Shown here piece after piece: positions 31,019-43,117 of a DNA stretch of 64,000 nt (position 1 is the stretch's first letter; each line of letters starts with the position of its first letter). The position numbers were made by a program, and so were the translations under genes. The stretch spans positions 62,001 through 126,000 of the forward strand of contig NW_026516310.1 of NCBI RefSeq assembly GCF_025602895.1, read 5' to 3'. The notes beneath the pieces were generated by a model that was not told where the DNA came from, did no database searches, and saw nothing but the letters and a program-made list of their open reading frames with translations. The DNA comes from Polychytrium aggregatum. Lineage: Eukaryota; Chytridiomycota; Chytridiomycetes; Polychytriales.

Positions 31019-34000
31019 ATGGACAAGACGCTGACATATCTTTTGAGCTCAGCAGCCGAGTTTCTGTCTCCGGCAGCGCAGAAACAGCATATCCGTGATG
31101 TCTTTGTGCGGTGCTGGACCAAGATCCGCCAGGCGTTCATGAGTTCGGGTGAGTTTCGCCTTTTGGCCAACGGCTTACTCCCCTGGGGACGTGTCTGTGG
31201 AGTGCGCATGCGATCATGTCGGCTGTGCTGGAACTGACGACCGAGTGTGCGCCTCCCGTTGCACTGGCTGGGTTCCCAGAGGTCCGCTGCCAAGCGATCG
31301 AGGAGATCGCAATCAAGGAGCAGCTCGAGACAATGCTTGAGTGTCTCAGGAGAGAAGAGGCGCTCGAGCGACATCACAGCGAGGACGACGCCACGATGGG
31401 GCCTTGTCTCGAATTCATGCTGCAGACGCGGCTGATCGAGACACTGGTCGACTTTGGAGAAACAAACGTACGACGGATAGGCATCCCATGAAAGTCACAT
31501 TCTTGCCCGGCGCAGCAGAGTGCATGCAACATGGTTCTTACCACACTGTCTGCTGCGCTGCGAATGACTGCAGCTTCCCGAGGGCCTGCTGAATGAGGTC
31601 CTCGGCTTTCTCTGCCAGCTCCTCTCGACGCCGTTCTATGCCACCAAGCTCCTGCCTCAAGAGTCAGTTCGTTTGCCCCTCCAGCGGATTGTCCTGGCTG
31701 CTCACAATACGCCTTATTGCTTTGAACCCGCAAATCGTGAGCCTCAGGTCGGGGTGCCTGCTGCAGACAAGGGCCATCTGCCGTCGCTCTTCCCACATTC
31801 CCATACTGAATCCCGGAGCTCGCTGGCGACCAACACAAGGCAGCTCCCGAGCGATGCTGGTGCTCCAGACACAGCACAGCTCGGCAATCCGCTGCCAACA
31901 TCTGGTCAAAGCCCCAGTCCACCGGCGTCATCAGACGAGTCGGAATCCACCATAACGCTCATGCTAATGCTGATCGTCCTCGTACTTGAGCATATACAAA
32001 AAGTCCCTATATTTATGGAACTATTCTTTGGACTGCTCAAAATTTGCGATGAGCCTCAGGACCAGCTCGAAGCAGAACGCACCATTCGCGAGCACTTTCT
32101 TGTTGGCGTGCCCCTCGGCTACATATCGCGATCCGACGACATCGGTCGACTCGCCCGGGATGCCTTGAAGCTTCTCAACTCGATCTTGATTGAGGCAGGG
32201 GCAACCCGCATCAGCATGGCTCAGTACATTCACTTGCCTTCACTGTGCAAGATACTGGTCTGTATACTGAGTCCAGTCTGTTGTCGTACTTGCTTCCATA
32301 TCTGCCTTGTTCTCGGGATGGCCCGGTTTCATACTCAAAATCCGGTGGCAGGGATGCCCGAGGCGAAGTCGGCGACCGATAAAGACAATCATGTGGTCAT
32401 CTGTCGGTATCTCTGACGCGCACTCAAGCATGCTCCTTATTGCTGGTTGACATTTCTCTCAGATGAATGACATTTCCGAGCAGTACCTGCAGCAAATCAA
32501 ATCCAGTAGCTTGCCACCAGCCGATAGCGCGATCGCGGCGGATTCAGCAACGTCGAGCCCCATGTTCGACATGCTCCATATCCCGGTGTGGAATATTATC
32601 AACGAAATAATGAACGAAAACCACTCTGTAAGTACCCGGCTAGAGCGAGATTGCTTGAGCCAGGTTGAGATTACTTCGGCGTGATAACATGTACATAACA
32701 TTACAAAGCAATTCAAGGAAGTCATTCGCGAGAACCTCGTGTCTTTTTGGGACCACAAACTTGGCGTTGGAATATGCAGCAAGTATGTGGACAGTCAGCG
32801 CATCAGAGAGGGGCCGCAGAGCTAGCATCCGCAGCTGCCGCCTCTTCTTGCTCAAAGCGAGACGCCAGATTAATGCAGTTCAAACTTCCACAGCGACCTC
32901 ACCACAGCCAAGATAGCAATGCTCTTCATGAGGGACATGTTGAAATATACGTGGTCCAAAGATCTGCAGTCGCTCCTTGTGGGCTGCTTGACTGACGCAA
33001 ACGAAGCCGCCGGAGTCTCCGCTCTTTCTGGGCACATCGGCCGCGGCTCGTCCGAGGTTTGTGTTATGCCAACCCAAGCTGAACCTTGCACTGAGGGGTA
33101 CAGCCATAGCGACAGAGCTGATGTGATGATGGATTGACTGTGATTACAAACTGCTCCCGGTTGCCCTATCGATGCACGACCATATGCCGATTCCAGAATG
33201 TTGACTCTGCAATGCTACCTTCGTCGTGCCCCAGTTGATGGAGGCAGCACTATCGCTTCTTTACTACCTACTATCAACAGATCACGGCGCTGTCACCACC
33301 ATGCTGGCGACGCCGGAGAGGTCACTGCAGTGGGACTTGGAAGCATCCGACTCTGTTTCGCCGTCAATGACGCTTGAGAGCGCACTCTACCAGTAAGAGT
33401 CCCGTTTTTGTTTTGTTATCTTGAGCCCAGTAGTCGCCTCGATGCGTCCTCCGAAGCCAAACCAGCTGCATATTCGATGCTCAAATGCGGCCGGCCTGGA
33501 ATGATACTCTACTGTTTCCTTTGCATCGACGGTTGTATGGCCGACAAATCCCACGGTTAATTAAACTGACGGATACGCTCTCTATGCAGTCTCTTCCAAG
33601 TCGCGCACATTGTCAACCGCAAAGAGCATGTCGAAGCGATGCAAGCCCCCGACATCATACCTCTCACCCGCATTTTTGAGCAATGTTTTTCCAGAGACAC
33701 AAGCTCGGCCACGATATTTGCGCCAGTCTCACGCCAGTGCATGCTTCCGAAGCATCTTTCTGGCTGGCAGCTTCGCTCTGTCGGAAACGAGCTCCTTTCA
33801 AATGTGCTACTTACATTGCATCAGTTTCCGACGCTTTCGTACAACAGCCAAGTGCTGCTGACAAGCTCTATTCTCGTGATTGCTCGGCTTCGGCTGGGTC
33901 GAGAACGCTCAAGGACATCGAGTCAGACATCGCTTTGCCAGAAGCAGAGCCGCGAAGCCAAGACACCATTGATAGACCCATATATTTGCAACCTGATATG

Positions 34001-34557
34001 TACCTTGGAGATGGTGCGTTCGACGGCAGTCGATCACGATATGTCAGCCCGGACTCGGCCTTGCTCTTGAATCGGAAGAGTTCCGCAGCATTTCCATGTA
34101 TCTAACGGTTTATCATCGGCCAACGACTCGCCTTTAGATTCATGAAAAGTTCACCGTCTACATCATCGAAGACAACATATTGGATGTTCAAGCCAAGATG
34201 GAGAGAATCAAGAGCGATATCGGCTCTGGGCCCATCAACAGCCGCCAACCGACCGAGAGACAGCATAGTCGGAAAGGAGATGCGCCGCATTTGTCGGCCC
34301 TGCCCACCGTTCGACCGTCGGACCTGCAGAGTTCCGAGACGAGACAGCCACCTCGACCGGTGGTGCCGACACCTTCGGGCCGTGGCCGGCGCTCCTCGTT
34401 CTTTGTCCGTCGCCCGCCTCGTACCCACGAAAACGAAACCAAGGTCCTGCGCTCATGTTTGGTCCTCCGTGAGTTTGCCGTTGAGCTTTCGGAAGTTCTG
34501 TTCATCAATCAGCGAGCCAGCAACTTCATGCCGGAGGACGATTCGGTTGATTGGTAG
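31019..34557 (+). CDS. FHIP family (FAM160/RAI16-like) subunit of the FTS-Hook-FHIP complex
   Basis: FHIP proteins join Hook and FTS to couple dynein to early endosomes. Exon 1 (31,019 to about 31,147) encodes TLTYLLSSAAEFLSPAAQ, like the FHIP N-terminus. Next comes GPCLEFMLQTRLIETLVDFG near 31,400, matching the human [20 protein letters not shown], then FLCQLLSTPFYATKLLPQES and VRLPLQRI. A middle exon near 32,000-32,250 encodes a helical stretch (ERTIREHFLVGVPLGYISRS). The later part has NVLLTLHQFPTLSYN and, before the stop, VLRSCLVLREFAVELSEVLF, aligning with the family's C-terminal LEGVIVLEEFCKELAAI. Many short introns, several not fixed. It converges on the exchanger gene with 209 bp between stops. 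Confidence 0.78.
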
Positions 34558-34766
34558 GCTGTGACTGTAGTATCGAAAGTTGGTTGGTCCAGCCCGAAGC
34601 GCCCGTGCTCGACTCTTCCGGGCAAAGCGAGGTGCGAAGGAGCGTCTGGCCCATCACCCTGATTACTCCACGACGTCACCAATGAGAAATTAAGACAGGT
34701 GGTATTCGCTCTTATGAAAATAGAACTCGTGTTATTCGACTGGAAGAGTTATATTATGACTGGAGC

Positions 34767-37350
34767 TTATTCGTCGAGTGAGCCCGATACCCTTCGTTTG
34801 TGGCTGCTGCCAGTGCCAGGCGGGCCCCGGGAGCGCGGATACGCCTCCGAGGAGCCAGGTCGCTCATATTTGCGTCGAGAAAATAGGGGCTTGACCCACT
34901 GGTCATCAAAATTTATGAACCAATGCGGTGCCGAGCGCTCGGTCGCGATAGGGGGCCCATCCGACAGGGGCTGGGAGGACGCGTAGCTTGAGACCGACGA
35001 ACGTGGAGCAAACGATGCCAGCGGGTGCTCGTCCTCATATTCGTATCGATAGCCAGAGTCGTCATCGTCATCTTCAAAACCGTCGACGCTTGAGTCTGTA
35101 GCATCGTCTATGTCGTCAGCGAGGGCATGATTTCTCTTGGGGCCGACATCTGTTTCGATTTTCAGTCGTTCGAGGGCATAGTTTGTGGTACCGCCAAGAA
35201 TCAACACGCTAATGACACATACGACCAGAGTCGTTGAGCGAATGATGTCTCCGGCTTTACCGGTGACTTCAAAGGCAAGGGCAAAGGCGATGGCACCACG
35301 GAGACCGGCCCACCACATCATCCATTGGTGGTTCTTTGGAAGGTGGTTCACTTTCCCGTAGAGTCGATATGTGACCGAGTTGACCAGCCAGGCTAGAGGC
35401 ACCGTTGAGATGTAGCGAGCCACCAGCAATATGATCTAGTGGTTTACGATTTGCGACGAGCGCGGCGAGTCATCGTTCCTGTCAACATCGGTGGCAACCC
35501 CGCTGCCCTATTTGATTGGTGCCCACAGGGCCGACATCCAATTACACCAAGCCGATATGCTGTTGCGTTGTCGAATCGAGGCGAGCCTCCAATAGCGTCG
35601 GAATTGCCGTGGCACGGGAGCAAGATCTCGGCCAATTCGGAGACGCTTCACTCACCAGGATCAAAACGATCAGGACCGGCAGGAAAATAGAGTCTGATCG
35701 GGTAAAGATCGATATTCCCAGGTAGATAAAGACAAAGTTTTCACTCATCTGGGAAAGCACCCGAAACATGTACTTTGTGGTCCGTCTCGAACGCAGGCTG
35801 AGATTGTCGTACGCATAGTGCTTGAGAGTGATGCCACAGAACAGCAGCGAAACTATTCCAGACAGGTGACAGCCGTTGGAGAGCAGATACGAGGCATATG
35901 CCAAGAGCAACACCATGCACGACTCTAGCGACGGATACTCAAACAGCTGCGAGTGCTTGAGCATGAGAGTGCAAATCAAAGCCATGATGACGCCTATCAT
36001 GAGCGATCCAAAAAATAGAGCCGAAAACGACCCAATTCCATAGAAAATGCTAGAGAGTGAGAAGGCGGAATCGCTGTTGAAGTTGGAGAGGGTGCTGCGA
36101 ACGTGGCAAAGGGGAAAAGATACAATCGTAAGGATCCACTCTGGTTGCCTCGACTAGCCCCGATTCGCATTGGCGCCGCCCAGCCGCACGAGCGAAGGCA
36201 CACGATTTGACATACGTGAAGAGTGCGATGGCAACCGAGTCGTTCAGGAGACTTTCGCCAAAGATGATCGCATAGAGCTGGGGATCGACTCTGCGCTGAT
36301 GGAAGATGGCCAGGACTGTCACCGGATCCGTTGACGACAAGATGGCTCCGAAGACGAGACAGTCGAGTAGGGACAACCCCAGTGCGTGGATGCCAGTCAG
36401 CGCAACCAGGTAAATCATGATCCTGAGCAACGATATCGTGGGAGGAGGAGGCAAGGAGTGAGCACAGGTCAGCCACACACAGCTGGGGCACGGCTTCCGG
36501 CCCCATCTCTTGTGACTGTTGGACGGGTCCTCGTTCTTTGTAGCCGAGAAGGTCACATACCCAATGACAAGTGTAGATATAAAGGTTCCCAGGAATGCAA
36601 AGGTCAGAATCGATCCAAAGTTGCGGAAGAAACGCTCCTGTGATTGAGCCAGAGAGAGGCGTGCGGACAGCAGTCCGAGTTAGCACTGCGCTGTGGATCA
36701 TCGTTCCACTGTCGCTTTGCACGAGGACATGGCCGTGCGGCTGCAGCTTGCAATCGGCGCTCCGCTGCCATCAACCAGACCCGTATGGATCAAATCGCGT
36801 CACCGCTTTGCTGGGCCGTACCCGTTTCATGTCGTATCCAGAGTTAAGAATGATTGGTGGCAGAAGCAGATTGAAAAAGTACCGATGATCAAACGAAACG
36901 ATTTCTTGAAGCCCCTCGACTGAAAGACGTGGTTCAGGCACATGCAGGGTCAGTGTCAGCTTGGCTTGGGTGCAGCAAACCCGATCGAGGAGGCACGATG
37001 GAGCACCAAGGTTTCAACGTGTGCTGCCGGTCGGGGGAGATGCTTGAAAATCACGGCGAGATGCTTGAAAACCACGGCGAGATGCAGGCACATCAACGAC
37101 ACGGCTTTGCACAACATGGCTTACATGAAGAGAGCTTGATGAAGAGGCCAACAACCAGACCGAGGATCAAGGAGACAACCGTCTCATGGATGAATCGGAT
37201 TTGGTTGCGTTGCAGCAGATACGATATCAGCACAATCGCGAGGAGCAAGACGATGAGGATAAGAAGCGCCCATGTCGTCAGCAACTCGGACTGTGACCCA
37301 AGAGTGCTCGCATCGGGAACTGGTGTGTACTGCGACTCGGGAGGATCCAT
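34767..37350 (-). CDS. Endosomal-type Na+(K+)/H+ exchanger (NHE/Nhx1 family)
   Basis: This is a CPA1 antiporter exchanging luminal H+ for Na+ or K+, tuning endosome/vacuole pH. The start at 37,350 opens a short lumenal segment followed by a membrane helix ([20 protein letters not shown]) and [17 protein letters not shown]. The ion-binding core [17 protein letters not shown] is near 36,330, with [20 protein letters not shown] next, as in yeast Nhx1 and NHE6/9. Further helices lie in 35,540-36,000 ([20 protein letters not shown]), then [16 protein letters not shown] near 35,300. The C-terminal tail is acidic and Ser-rich and ends at 34,767. The start codon faces USP39 across about 650 bp. Confidence 0.9.
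37021..37085. repeat. 21-bp tandem repeat in an exchanger intron
   Basis: GAGATGCTTGAAAATCACGGC is repeated with one change and then partly again. It lies in a putative intron of the Na+/H+ exchanger. Confidence 0.7.
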
Positions 37351-37759
37351 GACGACGAGCGACTGCCAGATGAGTATTTCGCGGCAATGCTGCTTGAGTA
37401 ATCAGCAAGGCCGAGGTAGTGTCTCGATAAATTCTGCCCTTGCAGATGTGTCGTCTCGGGATTGGTATCTGGGTTAAGTGGCCAGAGGAGTTTGGAAAGC
37501 GCCACGACGAGTGCTTCCGAGCATTCGCGAGCGATTGGCTGGCCCGTGGATGTGGTTGAAGAGCCACCGGGTGGCAGATTCCAGAGGGCCTGGGCTGGAA
37601 ACGGTCAGCTCTTTGGTGAGGCGAGGCGAAACAGATCGCCTGGGGCAATCTCGGCAGGCAACTGATCGTCGGGACAGACGGCAGGGCGGTGTGTTGGGAG
37701 ACTGATGATGCAAAGGAGACAGCACGGCGAATGAAGGACGAGCGGAAATGCCCAGGACG

Positions 37760-37900
37760 ACAGCACGCCGAGAAGCGAGAGCACGCCGAGAAGCGAGAGC
37801 ACGCCGAGAAGCGGATCCAGCCAGGGCGGATCCAGCCAGGGCGGATCCAGCCAGGGCGGACTGTTCGGCGGATCTGGCCTGATCTTGCCTGATCTTGCCT
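37760..37900. repeat. Three adjoining minisatellites in the NHE/USP39 promoter region
   Basis: Three copies of an 18-bp unit (GAGAGCACGCCGAGAAGC) are followed at about 37,813 by three exact copies of a 15-bp unit (GGATCCAGCCAGGGC), then CTGATCTTGC twice. They fill the region between two divergent genes. Long minus-strand frames across them are repeat artefacts. Confidence 0.85.
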
Positions 37901-38006
37901 GGTCCGGATCGATCTGGTCGGCATCGATCTGGTGATATCCCCCATCTGCAATCCGGCGCCAGCTTCCCCTCTGCACTGGACATATCCGTTTATCACCACC
38001 ACCCGA

Positions 38007-40730
38007 ATGGTCGACGCATCAGAGCCCGCGGAACAGAAGCGCCCCCAGCCCGAGGACCCGGACGACGATGCGCCTGTTGTCGCCAAGCGGCCGAGACAGG
38101 CGCCTGCCAAACCCATCAAGGGTCTGTTTCTCGACACTGTCAACAGGCACATGCTTGACTTTGATTTCGAGAAGCTGTGCTCTGTATCGCTCTCCAACCT
38201 CAATGTCTATGCCTGCCTCGTCTGTGGCAGGTATTTCCAAGGTACGTCACCCCACTGTCTCCAGCCATCCCGAAGTCTTCGAAGGCCGTCGACTCGCAGG
38301 CCACGGTTTGTGCTGCGATCTCGAAAGCACTCTCCAGTGCGTCGCTGTAAATCATGCGACCTGCTAGGACCAACTGGGCTAACAGTATTGATCCGGAAGG
38401 ACGGGGCAAGGCGTCGCACGCCTACTTTCACAGCCTGCACGAGGATCACCATGTCTTTATCCATCTCGAGAACCTCAGGATATATATCCTGCCAGATGGG
38501 TACGAAGAGACAGAGGCGTCTCTCAACGACATCAAGGTAAGAAACTGCAGCCGCGTGCTACGACTGCATAGTCCAGAAGGTGACAACGTCTCCCTCGCTT
38601 GTGCTCATTGCCGCCATGTGATGTAGTACGTCTTGAAGCCTACCTTCACCAAGGAGCAGATTCAGTCGCTCGATAGCTCCGAAAGGTACTCCTACGATTT
38701 AAACAACAAGCCATATCTCCCAGGTAAGTTGCGGCTCCTTCTCTTGATCGTTGCTCCGGTTTAGGTAGCTGTTGCCGTCATAGCTGCGCGCGGGGCTGCG
38801 CTCTTTATACTCGAATGCAAAAATGCGGACCGGTAATCCAAATTGCTCGATCACAAGGGTTTGTCGGACTCAACAACATCAAAGCCAACGACTATGTCAA
38901 CACCGCCATTCACGCCCTGGCACATATCAAACCGCTGCGAGACTTTTTCCTCCTCGGGGATTTGCCGGAAAGCTCGGAGCTTGGTATGGCGAGCGCAAAA
39001 CCACTGCGGCACCCAAAGTGGGCGATCTGGCTGCTTGTGCAGCGCCATGGCGGGCACTTGCAATTATCGATCCGTATATCGCGGCCAGTCATTGACAAAG
39101 CACACATACCCGCACTCGACCGACTTAGCCCGGAGATTTGGCATTCTTGTCCGGCGAATCTGGAATCCTCGAGCCTTCAAGGGCCAAGTGAGCCCCCACG
39201 AATTCTTGCAGGTAATCATCTCTCCGTTTCCCGCGATGACCTGAATGAAACTCCCAGGAAAGTAGAATATCCATCTTCACACTCTTGCTAATGACACACG
39301 ATGGCCTGCAGGAAATGGCGAACTCGAGTCAAAAGAGGTTTACTCTGACCAAGCAGATGGACCCCATCGACTTTATAGTCTGGTTCCTCAACACACTCCA
39401 CACCGATCTCGGCGGCAAGAAGAGCGGTAGTAAAAGTCAGTTCCACCCAGTGCGATGCGGTCGACTCGCGTGCATGAGCGACCGACGAAAATGGCCCTCA
39501 GGCTGGCCGTGCTAGCATAGGCCAAGCAACATTGACCAAGTATGCTCATGTCACTCGCTCGGCTCCCTGATGCAGGCATCGTGCACAATACTTTCCAGGG
39601 TCAGCTCCGGATCGAAACCCAAGAGATCGTGGCAAGCGAAGACAACAGTCAAGCAAAGGTCTTTGACCTCAACCGAGGTGAGAGCAGCGCAGTTCGACTT
39701 GGCCCATCGTATGGCTGGTGCCGGCGTCGTATTGAGGGCGCTACGCTGCGAATCAAGATGAGAATGGCACGAGTAACGCCTTTTCTTTTTGTATCTTCCC
39801 AGAGATCAAAGTATCGCATGTGCCCTTCATGTTCCTGACACTGGACCTGCCGCCGCCTCCGTTGTTCCAAGACGAAATCGAAAAGAACATTATCCCGCAA
39901 GTGCCTCTGTCGATGCTCATTCAGAAATATGATGGCGTCGCTGGACAGGTGCGTATGTTTCTGCGAGTCAGGGCAGGTGTCTCCAGAGACGGCAGATGCA
40001 AGGATGACACTAGGCCCTGCAGAGTCAGTCCGACTGTTGCCCCTCAGAGGGGATGGCCATGCGATCGCGCTTGCATGCAAAAGAATCAACCATGGCGTTT
40101 GATTCCTACATACCGCAGGAGCAAGGTAAAACGCTGAGGCGCTTCAAGATCACCAAGCTCCCTCAATTCTTGATCTTCCATATAAAACGATTTACAAAGA
40201 ACAACTGGGACCTCGAAAAGAACCCAACGATCGTCACATTTCCGATCCGAAACGTCGATATGAGCGAGTGTAGGCGCCGGCGGATGCACAGCAGGATCGC
40301 TTGCTGGAGGAAAGGGAACGCGGCTGATCCGGACCTTGCATCAAATCATAGGCTACGAAGGAGATACCGGTGTTGAAACTCGATACGATCTTGTGGCGAA
40401 CATCTGCCACGAGGGCAAGCCGGGCTCGGGCAGTGGAACATACAAGGTGCATGTGTATTGCAAAGGCAAGGATCAGTGGTTCCAAATTCAAGACCTGATC
40501 GTCGAAGAAATCATGCCGCAGATGATTTTCCTGTCGGAGTCGTATATCCAGGTATGGCTGCTGTCGCCGGCAATATCAGGCATGGGACAAGCCACCATCT
40601 ATGCTGGATCAATCGCCGTCACCGCGCTGCTGTTGACGGACTCCTTGGATACTGACTGTACACGAACGACGTGCCGTGTTTGCAGGTATGGGGCCGCCGA
40701 GAACCCGAAGGCGAAGACATGTCCCACTGA
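38007..40730 (+). CDS. USP39/Sad1 tri-snRNP splicing factor (inactive ubiquitin protease)
   Basis: USP39/Sad1 is a U4/U6.U5 tri-snRNP protein with a zinc-finger UBP domain and a catalytically dead USP fold. After a charged N-terminus (VVAKRPRQAPAK), the ZnF-UBP shows MLDFDFEKLCSVSLSNLNVY and ACLVCGRYFQG, continuing in exon 2 with HAYFHSLHEDHHVFIHLENL. The USP domain starts GFVGLNNIKANDYVNTAIHA, where the usual NTCYxN Cys box reads NDYVN: the catalytic Cys is absent, as in all USP39. Later motifs include LPQFLIFHIKRFTKNNWDLE, NPTIVTFPIRNVDM and IMPQMIFLSESYIQ. The last exon, VWGRREPEGEDMSH, ends at 40,730. At least eight short introns. Confidence 0.92.
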
Positions 40731-41134
40731 TCCCGAACGAACCCAGTCAGGCCTGGCCGGTCGCCGAGCACTGCTTGCCAGGAACACGTATGCCGGACTT
40801 TTCGATTGTGCTGTCGTCCTGGGCCGTGCGATTTGGTTTGAGTCCTGGCTGGCAATCCCTTTGACTTGGTTGGTTTCAGGAGTGTGGTGCATGTGTGGTG
40901 CATTCACTCGACCCTCTGGACAGCCCCGTGGGTTCTCAATATCAATATACACAGCCTTCTCTTGGTTGGTCTCGTCTGGAGGCGACCCTTGTCATGGGAT
41001 GGGAATCTCGTGGCAGCCACAGCCATAGCCACAGCCACAGCCGCCCCACAAGACCAAGACCAGCGGGCACTTCCCCTTTCGCCCCCATTCCCCCACATCG
41101 TTGGAGCGCCCTCGTCAGGAGACAAACAGCCGCC

Positions 41135-42700
41135 ATGGTCTCGGAACAGGTGCGGGCTATCCAAATCGTAAGCGCCGTCAACTCTGCCGGCGAGTCCGTC
41201 GCGCAGACAACCCCGGGCGCCGCTGTGCTGATCGTCCCAGCGACCATCAAAGTCTCACTCGACTGCGACGTCCGAGACATTCACGTCTCCTTTGGTAATG
41301 CAACAGGATCCAGCGGATGCAGCGAGAGGCGCTGTTGTCGGTGCAGGGTGCCATCGACCGGACCGCCTTTCTCCTGTGGTCCAAATCTGATCTCCATTTC
41401 CGGTACAGGGGTCGAAGGAACCATCGCTGCAACATGGTACGAGGACGGCCCTCGGCTGCTCTGCAAGCCCTTCTTCAGCAGCGGCGTGGTTGTCTACGAC
41501 TCAACCGCTTCCGGCCCGCTTTCGGCAGGCACACATGGGTTTCCGGCCAAGCTTCAGCTGCCACTCGCTCAGACACCGCCGACGTTCGATTACGGCAACA
41601 TCCGCATCAGCTACAAACTCAAGGCGATAGCTGTGTGGACCAGACCGAGCAACATCATGACCAAGCTCGGGCAGAGCCCCAGCGCAAGCGGCACCCCCGT
41701 GCGCTCCAGAAGCACCGAGCGGTCGATGCTCATCCTTCCAGGCGACCATGCGCAGATGCTGGCCAACCGGCGATGCCTGACCTTCAGTGCAGCCGTGCGG
41801 GTGCCTGACGAGCCAGCCCCGTTCAAGTACCTGGCATCGCTGCAGCGCAACGTCGTCATGCCTGGTGACAACATTGTCGTGCAGCTCACTTGCCAACACG
41901 ACGATGGAAAGATTGCCATGGTGGTCATGAGCATGATCTTGCGAATTGCCATCCGGGATGCCGAGGACCGCAGCTTTGTCGAGGAAACCCGCTTGGGCGA
42001 GCGGACCCGGACGACCCGCTGGAATGCACTGGAGACCAAAAACCTCCACGGCATCGTGCCGGCCACGGCCATCCCGTCGCTCCAGTCGAGCGACGTTCAG
42101 GTCCAGTATGAAGTACGGATCAAGCTGTTCACGACGCTCTCCAATCACCCGATTGTCGACCTGCGCATCCCCATCCGGGTCATCCCGCCGACCGTCAAGA
42201 CCCTCCCAAACGAGCCTGTGCAGATCCCCCTGCTGCCTCGGCTGCAGTCGCAGATCAGAAGCAGCCCCCTGCCGACGGCCTCAGCCGAGTCTGAGGTCTA
42301 TGAGGTCGCCTACCCATACGTACCGAGGCGTCCCGACGAAGTTCCCTTGGACTGCGGAGATGTGGTCGTTGTCGTCCATATCTACGACGACCTGTGGGTC
42401 GAGATCGAGAACAGGGCCAAACAGATGGCGGGCGTCTGCCCTCTGCATCACTTGAAGCGAGTCTTTGACAACACCATGGCTGCACGCGCCTGGATCCGCA
42501 TCGTCGAGCTGGAGGGTCCACCCGAGCCAGCCGCCCAGCCGGACGCCGAGCCGGACGCCGAGCCGGTCGTCGAGCCTGGCACTGCTTCCGAGGCAGCGCC
42601 TGTTTCGACCATGAACCGCAAATCGTCGATGCAGCGGCACTTTGATTTCTTGAAGAGCAACCGCAAAAGTTCGCTCCCCGCCAGATTGAAGACGGCCTGA
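41135..42700 (+). CDS. Arrestin-fold protein with a C-terminal SH3 domain
   Basis: Alpha-arrestins are cytosolic adaptors for membrane-protein sorting. The start at 41,135 has a good context (GCCGCCATGG). A 114-bp intron, 41,295-41,408, is a multiple of three and open, so it can pass for coding. The spliced product is about 483 aa. The N-terminal arrestin lobe has VRDIHVSFGVEGT and GTHGFPAKLQLPLAQTPPTF; the C lobe starts near VVMPGDNIVVQLTCQHDDGK and ends HPIVDLRIPIRVIPPT. Then comes an SH3 fold: AYPYVPRRPDEVPLDCGDVV, VVHIYDDLWVEI and AGVCPLHHL. An acidic Pro/Glu/Ala repeat and a basic Ser-rich tail end the protein. PY motifs typical of Rsp5-binding arrestins were not seen. I know no firm functional name. 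Confidence 0.8.
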   Translation: MVSEQVRAIQIVSAVNSAGESVAQTTPGAAVLIVPATIKVSLDCDVRDIHVSFGNATGSSGCSERRCCRCRVPSTGPPFSCGPNLISISGTGVEGTIAATWYEDGPRLLCKPFFSSGVVVYDSTASGPLSAGTHGFPAKLQLPLAQTPPTFDYGNIRISYKLKAIAVWTRPSNIMTKLGQSPSASGTPVRSRSTERSMLILPGDHAQMLANRRCLTFSAAVRVPDEPAPFKYLASLQRNVVMPGDNIVVQLTCQHDDGKIAMVVMSMILRIAIRDAEDRSFVEETRLGERTRTTRWNALETKNLHGIVPATAIPSLQSSDVQVQYEVRIKLFTTLSNHPIVDLRIPIRVIPPTVKTLPNEPVQIPLLPRLQSQIRSSPLPTASAESEVYEVAYPYVPRRPDEVPLDCGDVVVVVHIYDDLWVEIENRAKQMAGVCPLHHLKRVFDNTMAARAWIRIVELEGPPEPAAQPDAEPDAEPVVEPGTASEAAPVSTMNRKSSMQRHFDFLKSNRKSSLPARLKTA

Positions 42701-42789
42701 GCGGCGCCCGTGAACTGACGCTGTCGCCATCAGGGCTGCCTCCTTCCTCGATGCTCAGCAGCGAGTCTCTTCTGATACTTTCTTTTGTT

Positions 42790-42860
42790 CCTCCTTCTGT
42801 CCTTCCTTCTGTCCTTCCTTCTGTCCTTCCTTCTGTCCTTCCTTCTGTCCTTCCCCCTGT
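42790..42860. repeat. CCTTCTGT-rich pyrimidine microsatellite
   Basis: A 12-bp unit (TCCTTCCTTCTG) recurs about five times in the gap between the convergent arrestin and PARP genes. A (TGTATG)n stretch follows near 42,910. Nothing else is evident in 42,701-43,117. Confidence 0.85.
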
Positions 42861-43117
42861 CCGCCTCATTTCTTCCCTGTATCCTATGCGCTATTCCTTG
42901 TGCTCTACTGTATGTGTATGTGTATGTGTGTGGTCCTGTCTCATCTGCGTTCTGTTGCAGCGGCGCCCTGCTTCATCAGCGTCTGCCTCATACTTGTCGT
43001 GCGGCATCAGCGTCGCTCTCTTGCAGAGTTTCAGCGGCACGGTTGACGGATTCTCTCAGCCATGAAATGTATTCTTATTGACAAATGCGTAGAGTCAGCT
43101 TCGCTTCAGATCAAACT

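Noticed and set aside
37184-38203. 339-aa minus-strand frame between NHE and USP39
   Set aside because: It reads through minisatellites and antisense to the first exons of USP39 and NHE; Trp/Ile/Arg/Pro repeats are repeat artefacts.
40895-41134. Upstream extension of the arrestin-SH3 frame (Met at 40,895)
   Set aside because: The extra 80 residues are His/Ser/Pro-rich simple sequence without arrestin homology. The ATG at 41,135 has a strong context and sits where the arrestin fold begins.
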